This document shows, piece after piece, positions 32,057-41,305 of a stretch of 64,000 bases of DNA. This DNA is from Flavobacteriales bacterium (lineage in GTDB: Bacteria > Bacteroidota > Bacteroidia > Flavobacteriales_D > Sanyastnellaceae), in contig JAIXWX010000013.1 of assembly GCA_027491075.1 (NCBI GenBank), positions 1-64,000 on the forward strand. The letters are read 5' to 3'. The position numbers were made by a program, and so were the translations under genes. The notes beneath the pieces are model-generated. The model worked only from the letters and a program-made list of their open reading frames with translations, was not told the origin of the DNA and did no database searches. The stretch's first letter is position 1, and each line of letters starts with the position of its first letter.

Positions 32057-32175
32057 TCAGCATCCTCGGAAACTAACCACTTGCAACCAAAATAGCGTGA
32101 CATCTTCTGGTCTTCAGATGTCGATAATACAGCATAACGCTGAAGCAATATCAATTCGAGTTGTTCGGTATTCAT
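32041..32175 (-). CDS. Possible small ORF ending in attR (44 aa), doubtful
   Basis: ATG at 32175 gives 44 residues starting MNTEQLELILLQRYAVLSTS and ending at a TGA inside attR (32041-32043). The frame is open a further 17 codons upstream without an ATG (...YHKCGIDKQELNEHIWN). It may be the remnant of a gene cut by integration or a spurious frame. The composition looks protein-like, but there is no start signal. Confidence 0.25.
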   Translation of the reverse strand: MNTEQLELILLQRYAVLSTSEDQKMSRYFGCKWLVSEDAENKKE

Positions 32176-32263
32176 ATTCCAAATGTGCTCATTCAATTCC
32201 TGTTTATCAATACCGCATTTATGGTAAAGTGATCTATTCTAAAACCTTCTAGTTAATTTAACG

Positions 32264-32271
32264 TATATTTG
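32264..32271 (+). promoter_or_regulatory. -7 box and long leader of the RNA helicase gene
   Basis: TATATTTG is an exact -7 match, 134 bases before the DEAD-box start codon, implying a leader of about 125 nt (32280-32405). Long, AT-rich, structured leaders on cold-shock genes such as DEAD-box helicases often control translation. The rest of 32057-32405 shows no other gene I can support except the doubtful ORF ending in attR. Confidence 0.5.
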
Positions 32272-32405
32272 TGTATCCTTTTGAGGATTGTATCATAATT
32301 TCTGAATGCTTTAAATAAAGTACATTCGATTCTACTTTACAATTATGGGGTTAAAAGGGTAGAGGTTACTCTCAAATAACACTACCTGAAACCAATTCGT
32401 TTTTA

Positions 32406-33527
32406 ATGACTTTTCAAGAAGTAAATTTATCGGAGCCCATTCTAAGAGCTCTTGACATTATTGGCTATAATCAGCCAACTCCCATTCAACAACAAGCAAT
32501 TTCTCCCATCCTCGACGGAAGGGATATTTTCGGTTGTGCACAAACAGGAACCGGTAAAACGGGTGCATTCTGTTTGCCTATTCTTCATAAACTCAGTGAA
32601 ACTCCTGGAAAGGGTGGAATTCGTGCGCTTATTCTTGCACCCACAAGAGAACTCGCCTCACAAATCAGCGAGAATATCGCTGCCTACAATCAATTTATTA
32701 AACTAAAACACGCTACCATTTTTGGAGGTGTGTCTCAAGTGAATCAAGTTTCTGCACTCCGCCGTGGAGTGGATATTCTTGTGGCTACACCAGGCCGCTT
32801 GATGGATCTTATGAACCAAGGCTTCATAAAATTGGATAAGCTCGAGTATTTCGTGCTGGACGAAGCGGACAGAATGCTTGACATGGGTTTCATCCATGAT
32901 GTAAAGCGCATCATTGCTAAAATCCCAGCAAAACGTCAAACATTGTTTTTCTCAGCAACCGTTGCTCCAGATATAATGAAGCTGGCGAATTCTATTCTTA
33001 AGAATCCCATTCATATTTCTGTCGCTCCCGTTTCTTCTGCTGCGCCTTCCGTGAGCCAAAGCATCTATTATGTTTCTAAAGAAAATAAAAGATCTCTTTT
33101 AAGACACGTCCTAAGCGATGGAAAAGTTGAACACGCATTGGTATTCACAAGAACGAAAAGAGGCGCAGACCGTGTTGCAAAGGAGTTGAATAAAAATGGT
33201 ATCTCTTCAGAAGCCATTCATGGCGACAAGTCTCAAGGTGCTCGCGAAAGAGCGCTAAAAGGCTTTAAGTCAAGAAAAATTCGTGTACTAGTAGCCACAG
33301 ACATTGCTTCACGAGGTATTGATGTGGACAAACTTTCTCACGTAATAAATTTTGAAATTCCAGAAGTAGCAGAAACCTATGTACACCGCATCGGCCGCAC
33401 AGGAAGAGCTGGTGAGTCAGGGGTAGCCCTATCGTTTGTGGACCGAGAGGAAATGATCTACATGAAAGACATCTCTAAATTGATTAAACAAAAAATTAAT
33501 ATTGTAGAGAATCATCCTTTTTCTTAA
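32406..33527 (+). CDS. DEAD-box RNA helicase (RhlE-like)
   Basis: 373 residues with all motifs in order: Q motif (TPIQQQAI), [12 protein letters not shown], Ia PTRELA, Ib [67 protein letters not shown]. It stops shortly after the helicase core and lacks the long basic C-terminal tail of many RhlE proteins. The cytoplasmic role is RNA unwinding in ribosome assembly or mRNA decay. Single-gene unit behind a long leader, first host gene right of the element. Confidence 0.95.
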   Translation: MTFQEVNLSEPILRALDIIGYNQPTPIQQQAISPILDGRDIFGCAQTGTGKTGAFCLPILHKLSETPGKGGIRALILAPTRELASQISENIAAYNQFIKLKHATIFGGVSQVNQVSALRRGVDILVATPGRLMDLMNQGFIKLDKLEYFVLDEADRMLDMGFIHDVKRIIAKIPAKRQTLFFSATVAPDIMKLANSILKNPIHISVAPVSSAAPSVSQSIYYVSKENKRSLLRHVLSDGKVEHALVFTRTKRGADRVAKELNKNGISSEAIHGDKSQGARERALKGFKSRKIRVLVATDIASRGIDVDKLSHVINFEIPEVAETYVHRIGRTGRAGESGVALSFVDREEMIYMKDISKLIKQKINIVENHPFS

Positions 33528-33549
33528 ATCAAACTATCTGGTCAAGTTT

Positions 33550-33557
33550 TATCTTTG
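33550..33557 (+). promoter_or_regulatory. -7 box of the S41 peptidase gene
   Basis: TATCTTTG, exact match, ends only 5 bases before the ATG at 33563. Transcription would then begin at or within a few bases of the start codon, so the mRNA is probably leaderless. Confidence 0.55.
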
Positions 33558-33562
33558 ACCTT

Positions 33563-36169
33563 ATGAGAAAGTTGTTGTTTTTAGGATTCGTTTTTTACTT
33601 CTTGCTTTCATATCCTTCAAAAGGACAAGTTCAAGAAAGTACTACTTTGAATTCTAAAAGTAACAACTTTCTTGTTTTTGCTAGAGTATGGGGATTTCTT
33701 AAATATCATCACCCACAAGTAGCAAAAGGCAATGTAGATTGGGACAGTGTTTTTTTAGCTCGAATGAGTGATTGGGAAAATTTAAGTACACGAGCCCAGA
33801 GAAGCGATTATTGCAGAAATTGGTTCAAGGAGTTGAATCGCACGAGCTCATTAGAACTCAAAAATAAGAAACATAGAGAACACTTACCCGTTGCTGAATG
33901 TAACTCATGGATTCTGGATTCAATCTCTTTTGAAAAGGATATACAGAACTATTTGATGTCATTATCATCCAATCAAATTGGAAGAAAACAATTTTATGTA
34001 TCAAAAGCGAGGTACGTCGGGAATTCCTTGTTTAAAAATGAGAAGTTATATCCCGATTCAGCTTTTCTAGGCAAGGAAATGAGGATGTTAACCTTGTGCA
34101 GATATTGGAATATCATTCATTATTTTTTTCCTTACAATCACCTCATTGATGAAGATTGGGACAGTGTTTTTGTAAGGTTCGCTCCAAGATTTTTGGGCGC
34201 CGGTTCAAAACAGGAGTATCTAGAGGTACTGCAAGAACTTACTGCTTCAATCGATGATTCTCACAGCAGATTAAATTCCAAAGAATTGGAGGATTTTATA
34301 GGAAATCGTTTGTTTCCTTTCTATTACAGATATGTTGAAGACAAATTCATGGTATATGGATTTTATAATGACTCCCTTTGTAATATTTACAATGTTCGAA
34401 AGGGAGATGTGCTTATAGCATTGAATGGGGAGTCTATTGAAAAAGTGTATGAACAAATAGAACCCCGGCTTTCAGGATCAAACAACCGAGTTAAAAGACT
34501 GAGATTTTGCAACTGGCTAACAAGGCAGGTTCCTCCAAATTCAATTTTCTCTTTTTCTCGTGGAGACTCGATTTTTTCTATAGAAATCGATAAGTTCACA
34601 ATAAAAGAGATGAACTATAAAAGCAGCAATAATTACCTCGGGTCAAGTTTTAAGTTACTAAATGGCAATATGGCCTATTTGGATATTACAAGATTGCATC
34701 CGGACAGTATAGATGATGCTATAAAAGTTGTTGAGAAAACCTTGGGATTAATCATAGATGTACGCGGATATCCTCAATACTTTGATTACAGTTTTATAAA
34801 TTTTTTATTAGCTGAACCCATTCCTTTCGTCCGCTTTTCGGAGCCTTCAATGGATTTTCCAGGTACGTTTGAAATGGACAAGCTTTTCTATGTAGGAAGA
34901 AGAAATAAAAATGCATATAAGGGGAAGGTAATCATTCTTTGCAACGAGGGTTCTCAAAGTGCATCAGAGTATCTAATTATGCAGTTGCAAGCCATCCCAG
35001 GGTCTATAGTAATAGGAAGTCCGACCTCTGGGGCGGATGGCAATGTGTCACACATTCCTCTTCCTGGAGGAGTCTCCGCAGTGATGAGCGGATTGGGTGT
35101 GCTTTATGCCAATTACAGTCAAACGCAGAGAGTGGGAATAGTCCCTGATTATTTAGTAGAACCCACTATGCGAGGACTTCTTGAAGGTAGAGACGAGGTT
35201 CTTGAACGTGCGCAAGATTTGATTCGAGATCTTTATGCGGGATCTGGCCTCAATTGGTCAAGCATAGAACGTGCGCAAATCATTGGTTTAGCTGAAGAAC
35301 AGCATGGGTATGAATCAGTCAATGAAGCTAAAAGTGATTGGTTAGCTAAAGCGTCATTAAAGAAAAATTCGGCATTGATATTTGAAAGCTCATTTTGCTT
35401 AGGTGCTTTGACTTTTCTCGAAAATGAAACAGGAATTTCTAGAATGGAAAGCTTTTTATATCCTTATTGGCTTACTGGGTCGGTGAAAGAAGCAATATCC
35501 ATTTTTGAGCAAGAGGAAGAACAGCGAAGCTCTGTTTTAGGAATGGACATTCAAGAAGACTGTCGATTTAAAGTACTCTCTGATTATTTACTGCGAAATA
35601 ATTACGTTCAAAAGAATAGAACGGTCTTGCTGCGTTGTGATTCCATTTTGGAGTATTACATCGGGGAGCATTTTAAGTACAAAACCTTGAAAGAAAAAGA
35701 CTTTATTTATCTCAAGCACGGTTATGATTTGATCTTTTCAGAAGCCCAAGAGTATGATGATGGTACGGACAAAATGAAATTGCTTTTGAGGTGTATCTAC
35801 AATAGAATGTGTTTAGTGAGTTATTTGAATATTCCTTCGTATAAAAAAAGAATGGAATATCGGGATTATTATAATTTTTTGAATGTGAAATGGATAAAAG
35901 AAGAATACCTGCAAGGGTATCAACTTTTTATTTGGGCGGCGGCCCTTCATCTAGAAGTATGTGGGGAAAGATTACAGCGTACTCTTTGGATGGGTGACTA
36001 TTTGAGAAAGCAATATGGCAATGATTATGAAGTGATATCCTTTAGGTACAATCCTTTAAAAGAGCTTGTTTCCCGCAACCCACGTCGATTTTATAAAACA
36101 GATGTTGTGATAGAAGTAGAAAAACTTACGAGCGTAGACACCAACTATTTTGTCACACCGTGTAGATAG
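33563..36169 (+). CDS. Secreted S41-family peptidase
   Basis: 868 residues with signal peptide (cleavage near SKGQV). Residues about 150-560 contain an N-terminal helical cap, a PDZ-like segment (CNIYNVRKGDVLIALNGESIE) and the S41 core: LGLIIDVRGYP and KVIILCNEGSQSASEYLIMQLQ, where GSQSASE (about 463-469) holds the serine nucleophile, then GSPTSGADGNVSHIPLPGG. About 300 C-terminal residues are helical and unassigned. It belongs with the tricorn/CtpA-like serine peptidases of Bacteroidota. The substrate is unknown. Confidence 0.88.
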   Translation: MRKLLFLGFVFYFLLSYPSKGQVQESTTLNSKSNNFLVFARVWGFLKYHHPQVAKGNVDWDSVFLARMSDWENLSTRAQRSDYCRNWFKELNRTSSLELKNKKHREHLPVAECNSWILDSISFEKDIQNYLMSLSSNQIGRKQFYVSKARYVGNSLFKNEKLYPDSAFLGKEMRMLTLCRYWNIIHYFFPYNHLIDEDWDSVFVRFAPRFLGAGSKQEYLEVLQELTASIDDSHSRLNSKELEDFIGNRLFPFYYRYVEDKFMVYGFYNDSLCNIYNVRKGDVLIALNGESIEKVYEQIEPRLSGSNNRVKRLRFCNWLTRQVPPNSIFSFSRGDSIFSIEIDKFTIKEMNYKSSNNYLGSSFKLLNGNMAYLDITRLHPDSIDDAIKVVEKTLGLIIDVRGYPQYFDYSFINFLLAEPIPFVRFSEPSMDFPGTFEMDKLFYVGRRNKNAYKGKVIILCNEGSQSASEYLIMQLQAIPGSIVIGSPTSGADGNVSHIPLPGGVSAVMSGLGVLYANYSQTQRVGIVPDYLVEPTMRGLLEGRDEVLERAQDLIRDLYAGSGLNWSSIERAQIIGLAEEQHGYESVNEAKSDWLAKASLKKNSALIFESSFCLGALTFLENETGISRMESFLYPYWLTGSVKEAISIFEQEEEQRSSVLGMDIQEDCRFKVLSDYLLRNNYVQKNRTVLLRCDSILEYYIGEHFKYKTLKEKDFIYLKHGYDLIFSEAQEYDDGTDKMKLLLRCIYNRMCLVSYLNIPSYKKRMEYRDYYNFLNVKWIKEEYLQGYQLFIWAAALHLEVCGERLQRTLWMGDYLRKQYGNDYEVISFRYNPLKELVSRNPRRFYKTDVVIEVEKLTSVDTNYFVTPCR

Positions 36170-36194
36170 CACCTTACACTCTCTTTTTCCTGAT

Positions 36195-36202
36195 TACATT
36201 TG
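36195..36202 (+). promoter_or_regulatory. -7 box of the AlaDH/PNT-family gene
   Basis: TACATTTG, exact match, 22 bases before the ATG at 36225 and just after the S41 peptidase stop codon. Confidence 0.6.
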
Positions 36203-36224
36203 CGCCCGCTTCAATAAATAAGCT

Positions 36225-37442
36225 ATGGATAAATTTGTTTTGGGGGTGATTCGTGAAGGGAAGGTTCCACCAGATTTTAGAGTGCCTCTAACTCCTGCGC
36301 AGTGTGTCGCTGTGATGAATGAGTTTCCTCATGTCAGAGTTGTCGTACAACCCAGCCCAATTAGAAAATTCAAAGATGAAGAGTATGCTTCATTGGGAAT
36401 AGAATTGAAAGAAGATTTGAGCGAGTGCGATATTCTTATCGGCGTGAAGGAAGTGCCTGAAGAGATGTTGATTCCGGAGAAAACATATATATTTTTCTCT
36501 CATACTTTGAAAAAGCAGCCTCACAATGCTCGATTATTGAAGTCGATACTGGAGAAAAAAATCCGTCTCATCGACTACGAACCTCTACGAGATACAAAAG
36601 GGAAGAGAATCATTGGGTTTGGAAGATATGCGGGAATTGTTGGTGCTTATGAAGGATTTCGAGCTTATGGTCTAAAACATGGGTTGTATAATTTGAAATC
36701 ACCATCTCTTTGTGCTGATCGAAAAGAAATGGAAATGGAAATGCGCAAAATAGAGCTTCCCTCTCATTTTAGATTGGTGGTCACAGGCTTCGGAAGAGTA
36801 GGTAATGGCGCAGAAGAAATATTGAAGATGCTTCCTTTGGAGAAAGTTTCCACAAAAGATTTCCTAACTAAGAAAAATGATCGACCGGTCTTTGTGCATT
36901 TGGATACGCAAGACTACTATGAGCGCAAAGTAGATGGAGGATTTGATAAGAAGGATTTTTACAATAATCCAGAACATTATTTTTCCATTCTTCACACCTA
37001 TGTCAAACGCGCTGATTTATACATTGCTTGTCATCTTTGGGCGGCGGGCAATCCTTATTTAATCACCCAGCATGATGTAGAACAACATGACTGGAAGTGC
37101 ATGGTGATTGCTGATGTGAGTTGCGATACCAATGGTCCGATTGCACCTACGATTCGGGCCAGTAAGATTTCTGATCCGTTCTTTGGTTATCATCGCTTGG
37201 AACATCGTGAGGTAGAATTCATGAATGCGGACGCTATTGGCGTTATGAGTATTGACAATTTGCCTTGCGAACTTCCCAAGGATGCATCAGAAGATTTCGG
37301 CAATGAACTCATGGAGAAAGTCTTCCCACTTCTTTTCGGCGACGATCCAGACGACATCATTTGGAAAGCTACGCAAACGACGCTGGAAGGAGAACTAACT
37401 CCTCATTTCGAGTATTTGTCAGATTACGTGGAGAATGCGTAA
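36225..37442 (+). CDS. NAD(P)-dependent oxidoreductase of the alanine dehydrogenase/saccharopine dehydrogenase (LYS1-like) family
   Basis: 405 residues. The N-terminal substrate domain (FVLGVIREGKVPPDFRVPLTPAQCVAVM ... IGVKEVPEEMLIPEKTYIFFSHTLKKQPHN) and the Rossmann segment (FRLVVTGFGRVGNGAEEIL) are those of the AlaDH/PNT superfamily. The IFFSHT-x-K-x-Q and IGFGRYAGIVGAYEGFRA motifs point to the lysine-forming saccharopine dehydrogenase branch rather than to alanine dehydrogenase itself. A role in lysine metabolism is possible; no pathway neighbour confirms it. Ends back to back with the convergent TonB-like gene. Confidence 0.82.
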   Translation: MDKFVLGVIREGKVPPDFRVPLTPAQCVAVMNEFPHVRVVVQPSPIRKFKDEEYASLGIELKEDLSECDILIGVKEVPEEMLIPEKTYIFFSHTLKKQPHNARLLKSILEKKIRLIDYEPLRDTKGKRIIGFGRYAGIVGAYEGFRAYGLKHGLYNLKSPSLCADRKEMEMEMRKIELPSHFRLVVTGFGRVGNGAEEILKMLPLEKVSTKDFLTKKNDRPVFVHLDTQDYYERKVDGGFDKKDFYNNPEHYFSILHTYVKRADLYIACHLWAAGNPYLITQHDVEQHDWKCMVIADVSCDTNGPIAPTIRASKISDPFFGYHRLEHREVEFMNADAIGVMSIDNLPCELPKDASEDFGNELMEKVFPLLFGDDPDDIIWKATQTTLEGELTPHFEYLSDYVENA

Positions 37443-38240
37443 TTACTGAGAGGAGAATGTAAAGGTGATAGATCCGTTCTGTTTCTTTACAGATTCTTTC
37501 GGATCGAATCGCCATCGTTTTGCATATGCTAAAGATTCAGCACGGATGCATTCGTTGGCGGTGCTGCGCTCATCGAGTACGGCTTGGATGATTTCACCCA
37601 AGTGATTGACCTCAATATTCACGATCACCTTTCCAGAGGTCTTGCATCGGTAGGTTGGGCGCGGAGTGGACTTCGCAGTTCTTCCAGCTAAAGCATATTC
37701 TGCGCTTACTGGACCTTCATAACTTTTATTGCTTTGATTTTTAAACCAATCGTAATTCTCTTTCGAAGCATTGGTTTTTTGATCACCCGTTTTGTTGTCT
37801 TTAGCACGATCCTTTACGCTGTAATCTTTATGAGTTGTTTTGAGAGCGTCTTTTTCTGCTTGTTCTAAATTTTTCAAATTCTGCAATACTTCAGCCTGGA
37901 TTTCCTCTTGACTTTTACCAGTATAGTTGACTTTTTCACGGGTTTGTTGACTTCCCGATTGGGCCAATAAATTAGCCACGCTTTCACTCATCATCGAGCT
38001 GGATTCAGGAGTGGGTTCGGGAGCTTCAAAACTCAGTTCTATTTCTTTGATAGTTTCATCTTCCTCTGTCAAAGCAGACTCGTCAGCTGGTGTGGCAGTC
38101 ATTAAATAAAGCACTGCAAGGATGAATATATGTGCGGCTAAGGAGAGAATAATGGCTTGATAAACGAACGTTCCTTTGGTGCTAGGGCGTGCGTTTAGCA
38201 ATTTACTAAGTCTCTCAATATTAGCCGTTTCGGATGCCAT
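37443..38240 (-). CDS. TonB-like energy transducer protein
   Basis: 265 residues. N-terminal membrane anchor at about 25-48 (VYQAIILSLAAHIFILAVLYLMTA), an acidic periplasmic spacer with EAPEPTPESS, a charged helical region, and a C-terminal TonB/TolA-like domain (TYRCKTSGKVIVNIEVNHLGEIIQAVLDERST ... AESLAYAKRWRFDPK). It transmits proton-motive force to outer-membrane transporters, or acts as a TolA-like envelope linker. Whether ExbBD genes lie near is not visible; none are in the window. Confidence 0.85.
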   Translation of the reverse strand: MASETANIERLSKLLNARPSTKGTFVYQAIILSLAAHIFILAVLYLMTATPADESALTEEDETIKEIELSFEAPEPTPESSSMMSESVANLLAQSGSQQTREKVNYTGKSQEEIQAEVLQNLKNLEQAEKDALKTTHKDYSVKDRAKDNKTGDQKTNASKENYDWFKNQSNKSYEGPVSAEYALAGRTAKSTPRPTYRCKTSGKVIVNIEVNHLGEIIQAVLDERSTANECIRAESLAYAKRWRFDPKESVKKQNGSITFTFSSQ

Positions 38241-38358
38241 GTGTCAAAATTAGGACATTTAATCACAATAATTAAGTTAAAGATTTCGTAATATGCACGG
38301 TTGAAACTTTAAAAGTTTTACTTTCGTACATATCAATTCATTTAAAACAAAAAAGAAT

Positions 38359-38721
38359 ATGAAAAAGTTATTTGCTATAATGGTGCTCTTCGCTTTCTTT
38401 GGTGTTGCTGCATCTGCACAAACTACTGACAAGAAAAAAGACGAGACAAAAGCGAAAACTGAAAAAACCGTTAGTGTTTCTAAGAAAACAGATGAGGTAA
38501 AAGCCAACGAAGCGAAAGCTGAAGGAAAGTCATGCTGTTCTAAAGAAGGCGCTAAGGCTGAATCCTGCACCAAAGAAGGCGCTAAGGCTGAATCTTGCAC
38601 AAAAGGTGAAGCAAAGGCCGAAGGAAAGGCTTGCTGTTCAAAGGATGGAGCTAAGGCTGAAGGTAAATCATGCTGCTCTAAAGAAGGAGACAAAACAGAA
38701 AAGAAAGAAGATAAGAAATAA
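38359..38721 (+). CDS. Secreted Cys/Lys-rich repeat protein
   Basis: 120 residues: signal peptide (MKKLFAIMVLFAFFGVAASAQ), a Lys/Thr-rich stretch, then repeats of GAKAE alternating with SCCSKE or SCTKE units (about six copies, eight Cys in all), ending in acidic and basic residues. A promoter-like TTG (38301-38303) and TACTTTCG (38319-38326) precede it. The CC pairs suggest metal binding or reversible disulfides; the neighbour 70 bases downstream is oxyR, so a link to oxidative stress is a reasonable but unproven idea. The opposite strand is also open here but is an artefact of the repeats. Confidence 0.7.
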   Translation: MKKLFAIMVLFAFFGVAASAQTTDKKKDETKAKTEKTVSVSKKTDEVKANEAKAEGKSCCSKEGAKAESCTKEGAKAESCTKGEAKAEGKACCSKDGAKAEGKSCCSKEGDKTEKKEDKK

Positions 38722-38741
38722 TTATAGTCTTTTATAGCGAG

Positions 38742-38776
38742 AAGCCATTCCACAATCGGAATGGCTTTTTTATTTT
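38742..38776 (+). terminator. Rho-independent terminator
   Basis: AAGCCATTCC (38742-38751) pairs with GGAATGGCTT (38758-38767) around a 6-base loop and is followed by TTTTATTTT. It separates the Cys-rich gene from oxyR. Confidence 0.85.
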
Positions 38777-38789
38777 ATACATTCGTGAG

Positions 38790-39701
38790 GTGAACTTACA
38801 GCAATTGGAATATATCGTAGCAGTGGATCAGTACAGGCATTTTGCTACCGCAGCGGAAAAGTGTTTTGTCACTCAGCCAACTTTGAGTTCTATGATTCGC
38901 AAGCTGGAAGAGGAATTGGATGTGCAGATATTTGACCGATCACGACAGCCTGTTGTTCCTACCGAAGCAGGAGAGGCAATTCTAAAACAAGCGAGAGCTA
39001 TTTTAGGTGAAACGGCCAAAATGAAAGAAGTGGTCTCTAACTTTAAAGGTGAAGTTTCCGGTGATCTCAAATTGGGAATAATCCCTTCTTTATCGACTTC
39101 TTTGGTTCCTCTTTTTCTACCAACTTTTTTGGCAGCTTTTCCGAAAGTGGAATTGATTATTCTCGAAGCAAATGCGGATGATTTGGTGCAACGCATGAAA
39201 TCCAATGCTATCGATGCAGCGCTTTTATCCACGCCTTTGGAGGATAGCGCAATGATGGAGAACCCGCTTTTCTACGAACAGTTTGTGGTGTATTCGAGAG
39301 ATCCTGATATTCTTATGAAGAAATTTGTAACACAAGAAGATCTTGATCTACGAAGAATGTGGCTGTTACAAGAAGGGCATTGTCTGCGATCTCAAGTGGT
39401 TAATTTGTGTATTATGCCAGACGAGAATTGGGAGAGACAGCTTCATTATGACGCGTCTTCACTGGAAATGCTTCCACGCTTGGTAGATGTTCAAGGAGGA
39501 ATGACGGTTTTGCCAGAGTTGGCGCTGAGGGGAATGGACAAGAAAAATCAAGAAAGGGTCCGTTTTTTTAGTCAACCTGCACCGGTTAGAGAGATCTCTT
39601 TGGTGACATTTCGATTGTTGCATAAAAGAAAAATTTTGGACGCATTATGTGAAGTGATTCTTTCATGTATTCCAGAGGGAATGAAGGACTATCAATCTTA
39701 A
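38790..39701 (+). CDS. oxyR: Hydrogen peroxide-sensing LysR-type regulator OxyR
   Basis: 303 residues from GTG 38790 (the N-terminus NLQQLEYIVAVDQYRHFATAAEKCFVTQPTLS is a LysR helix-turn-helix). The effector domain contains LLQEGHCLRSQVVNLC: both redox cysteines of OxyR (E. coli Cys199 and Cys208) are present with the same 9-residue spacing. Downstream DASSLEMLPRLVDVQGGMTVLPELAL also matches. Oxidation forms the disulfide and activates peroxide-defence genes. No peroxidase or catalase gene is adjacent. Confidence 0.93.
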   Translation: MNLQQLEYIVAVDQYRHFATAAEKCFVTQPTLSSMIRKLEEELDVQIFDRSRQPVVPTEAGEAILKQARAILGETAKMKEVVSNFKGEVSGDLKLGIIPSLSTSLVPLFLPTFLAAFPKVELIILEANADDLVQRMKSNAIDAALLSTPLEDSAMMENPLFYEQFVVYSRDPDILMKKFVTQEDLDLRRMWLLQEGHCLRSQVVNLCIMPDENWERQLHYDASSLEMLPRLVDVQGGMTVLPELALRGMDKKNQERVRFFSQPAPVREISLVTFRLLHKRKILDALCEVILSCIPEGMKDYQS

Positions 39702-40010
39702 CTGAACTTGGAAACCTATAATACTCATGTCGTTGGATTGAACTTTAACCAAATGTCAGCAGGACTGAATGGAAAGTTGGTCACTTCGAGCCCTTGCATG
39801 ATCTCGAATGCGCGTTGCTACAGAATATCTTGAATTTCGGTAGAGATAAAAAGAAAAAGGATTGCTCGTTAGCAATCCTTTCCGCACTACATCAAAAGTT
39901 AGGAGACCCGTGAGCAAAACGACAACTCACTCTATCAACCGGGTCAAATATTTATTAATGTTTAGGGAAAGTCTTATTGGAATATCCCATAACATATTCG
40001 AAGAATATCA
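39702..40010. terminator. Intergenic region with terminator after oxyR
   Basis: 309 bases without a gene. AAGGATTGC (39857-39865) pairs with GCAATCCTT (39872-39880), with T's or A's on both sides, so it can end transcripts from both convergent neighbours. I see nothing else I can support. Confidence 0.6.
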
Positions 40011-41234
40011 CTACCAATTTTTAATGCCAAAATGAGTTTCCGCCATTTCAGCAACTTGCTGTCCAATCGCCAAAGATGCCGTGGCGGCTGGCGATGGAGC
40101 ATTGAGTACATGGATGCTGTGATCGGTATATTCAATGCGAAAATCATCACGCGTATCACCGTCTTCACGGAGCAATAAAGCACGCACCCCAGCCCTTCCA
40201 GGAGTTATGTCTTCCATAGTCAAAGAAGGCACTAATCGTTGGAGCGTTTTCAGAAAGAGTTTTTTTGAGAAAGCTCTTCTGTATTCATCGATACCAAATT
40301 TCATGTTATTGAAGAAAAGGCGCCAAGTTCCCATATAGCTCAACGCGTCAATGGTGTCTGTAAAACTGAAATCTGTTTTGCCATATCCTTCTCTTTTAAA
40401 TGTGAAGACAGCATTGGGGCCGCACTCAATAGAACCATCCACCATGCGCGTGAAGTGTACACCTAAAAACGGAAAGTCCGGATTAGGCACAGGATAAATC
40501 AAATGTTTAACTTTATGCTTGGCTTGTTCTGTCAATTCATAGTAATCTCCTCTAAACCCAACTACTTTTTCCTTGAGCTTTACCCCATCTTTTTTTGCCA
40601 AACGATCAGCTTGGAGCCCTCCGCAAAAAATGAGTTTTCTTGCTTTATAAATCGCTTTAGAGGTAACTACTCTATACGATTCACCGTCTTTTTCAAAAGC
40701 GAGTGCTTCTTCTGAGGTATGTACCTCACTGTTATTTCCTCTTGCAACCGCTAGCTCTGCCATCCGTTCCGTGGCTCCTCTGAAATCAATGATCCCCGTG
40801 CATCCAACATGGATTCCAGCAATACCAGTGCAATAAGGCTCTATGTCTTTTATCTCATCGGAAGTCACTTTTCGCATGCTTTCTATGCCATTTTCGAGAC
40901 CACTTTTAAAGATCTTATCCAATTGAGAAAGCTCTTTTTCTTCCATTGCTACGATGAGTTTGCCGCATATATCGTGCTTTACATTGTACTGTTTGGCAAA
41001 TTCGACTAACTCACGTCTTCCATTTACACAATTTATTGCTTTTAAGGAACCCGGTTTATAATAGATTCCGGAGTGAATTACTCCGCTATTGTTTCCTGTT
41101 TGATGATCTCCCAGTCCTTTTTCTTTCTCAAGAAGAAGAAGACGAAGTTTTGGATTGCTCTCCTGAAGCTTATAGAGGGTTGCAGCGCCCACGATGCCCC
41201 CACCAATGATGATAATGTCAAAATTGTTTTCCAC
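40011..41234 (-). CDS. lhgO: L-2-hydroxyglutarate oxidase
   Basis: 407 residues. DAO-type FAD fold: FDIIIIGGGIVGAATLYKL (dinucleotide-binding), LLLEKE, then the LhgO signature DHQTGNNSGVIHSGIYYKPGSLKA. Downstream GFRGDYYEL, YPVPNPDFPFLGVHFTRMVDG, GPNAVFTFKREGY and a C-terminal GRAGVRALLL ... HVLNAPSPAATASLAIG complete the family pattern. It oxidises L-2-hydroxyglutarate to 2-oxoglutarate, feeding electrons to the membrane quinone pool. Single-gene unit, divergent from the UMF1 transporter. Confidence 0.95.
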   Translation of the reverse strand: MENNFDIIIIGGGIVGAATLYKLQESNPKLRLLLLEKEKGLGDHQTGNNSGVIHSGIYYKPGSLKAINCVNGRRELVEFAKQYNVKHDICGKLIVAMEEKELSQLDKIFKSGLENGIESMRKVTSDEIKDIEPYCTGIAGIHVGCTGIIDFRGATERMAELAVARGNNSEVHTSEEALAFEKDGESYRVVTSKAIYKARKLIFCGGLQADRLAKKDGVKLKEKVVGFRGDYYELTEQAKHKVKHLIYPVPNPDFPFLGVHFTRMVDGSIECGPNAVFTFKREGYGKTDFSFTDTIDALSYMGTWRLFFNNMKFGIDEYRRAFSKKLFLKTLQRLVPSLTMEDITPGRAGVRALLLREDGDTRDDFRIEYTDHSIHVLNAPSPAATASLAIGQQVAEMAETHFGIKNW

Positions 41235-41305
41235 GGGTCAAATATAGATATGTAGATCACAAACAAAATCAATTGTTAAATCGAAGATATTTGTAAGTTC
41301 GTAGC

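Noticed and set aside
38277-38753. A 158-codon frame on the minus strand across the Cys-rich repeat gene
   Set aside because: It is a repeat-driven shadow: the + strand frame has a signal peptide, a promoter-like element and a terminator just after its stop, whereas the minus frame has none.
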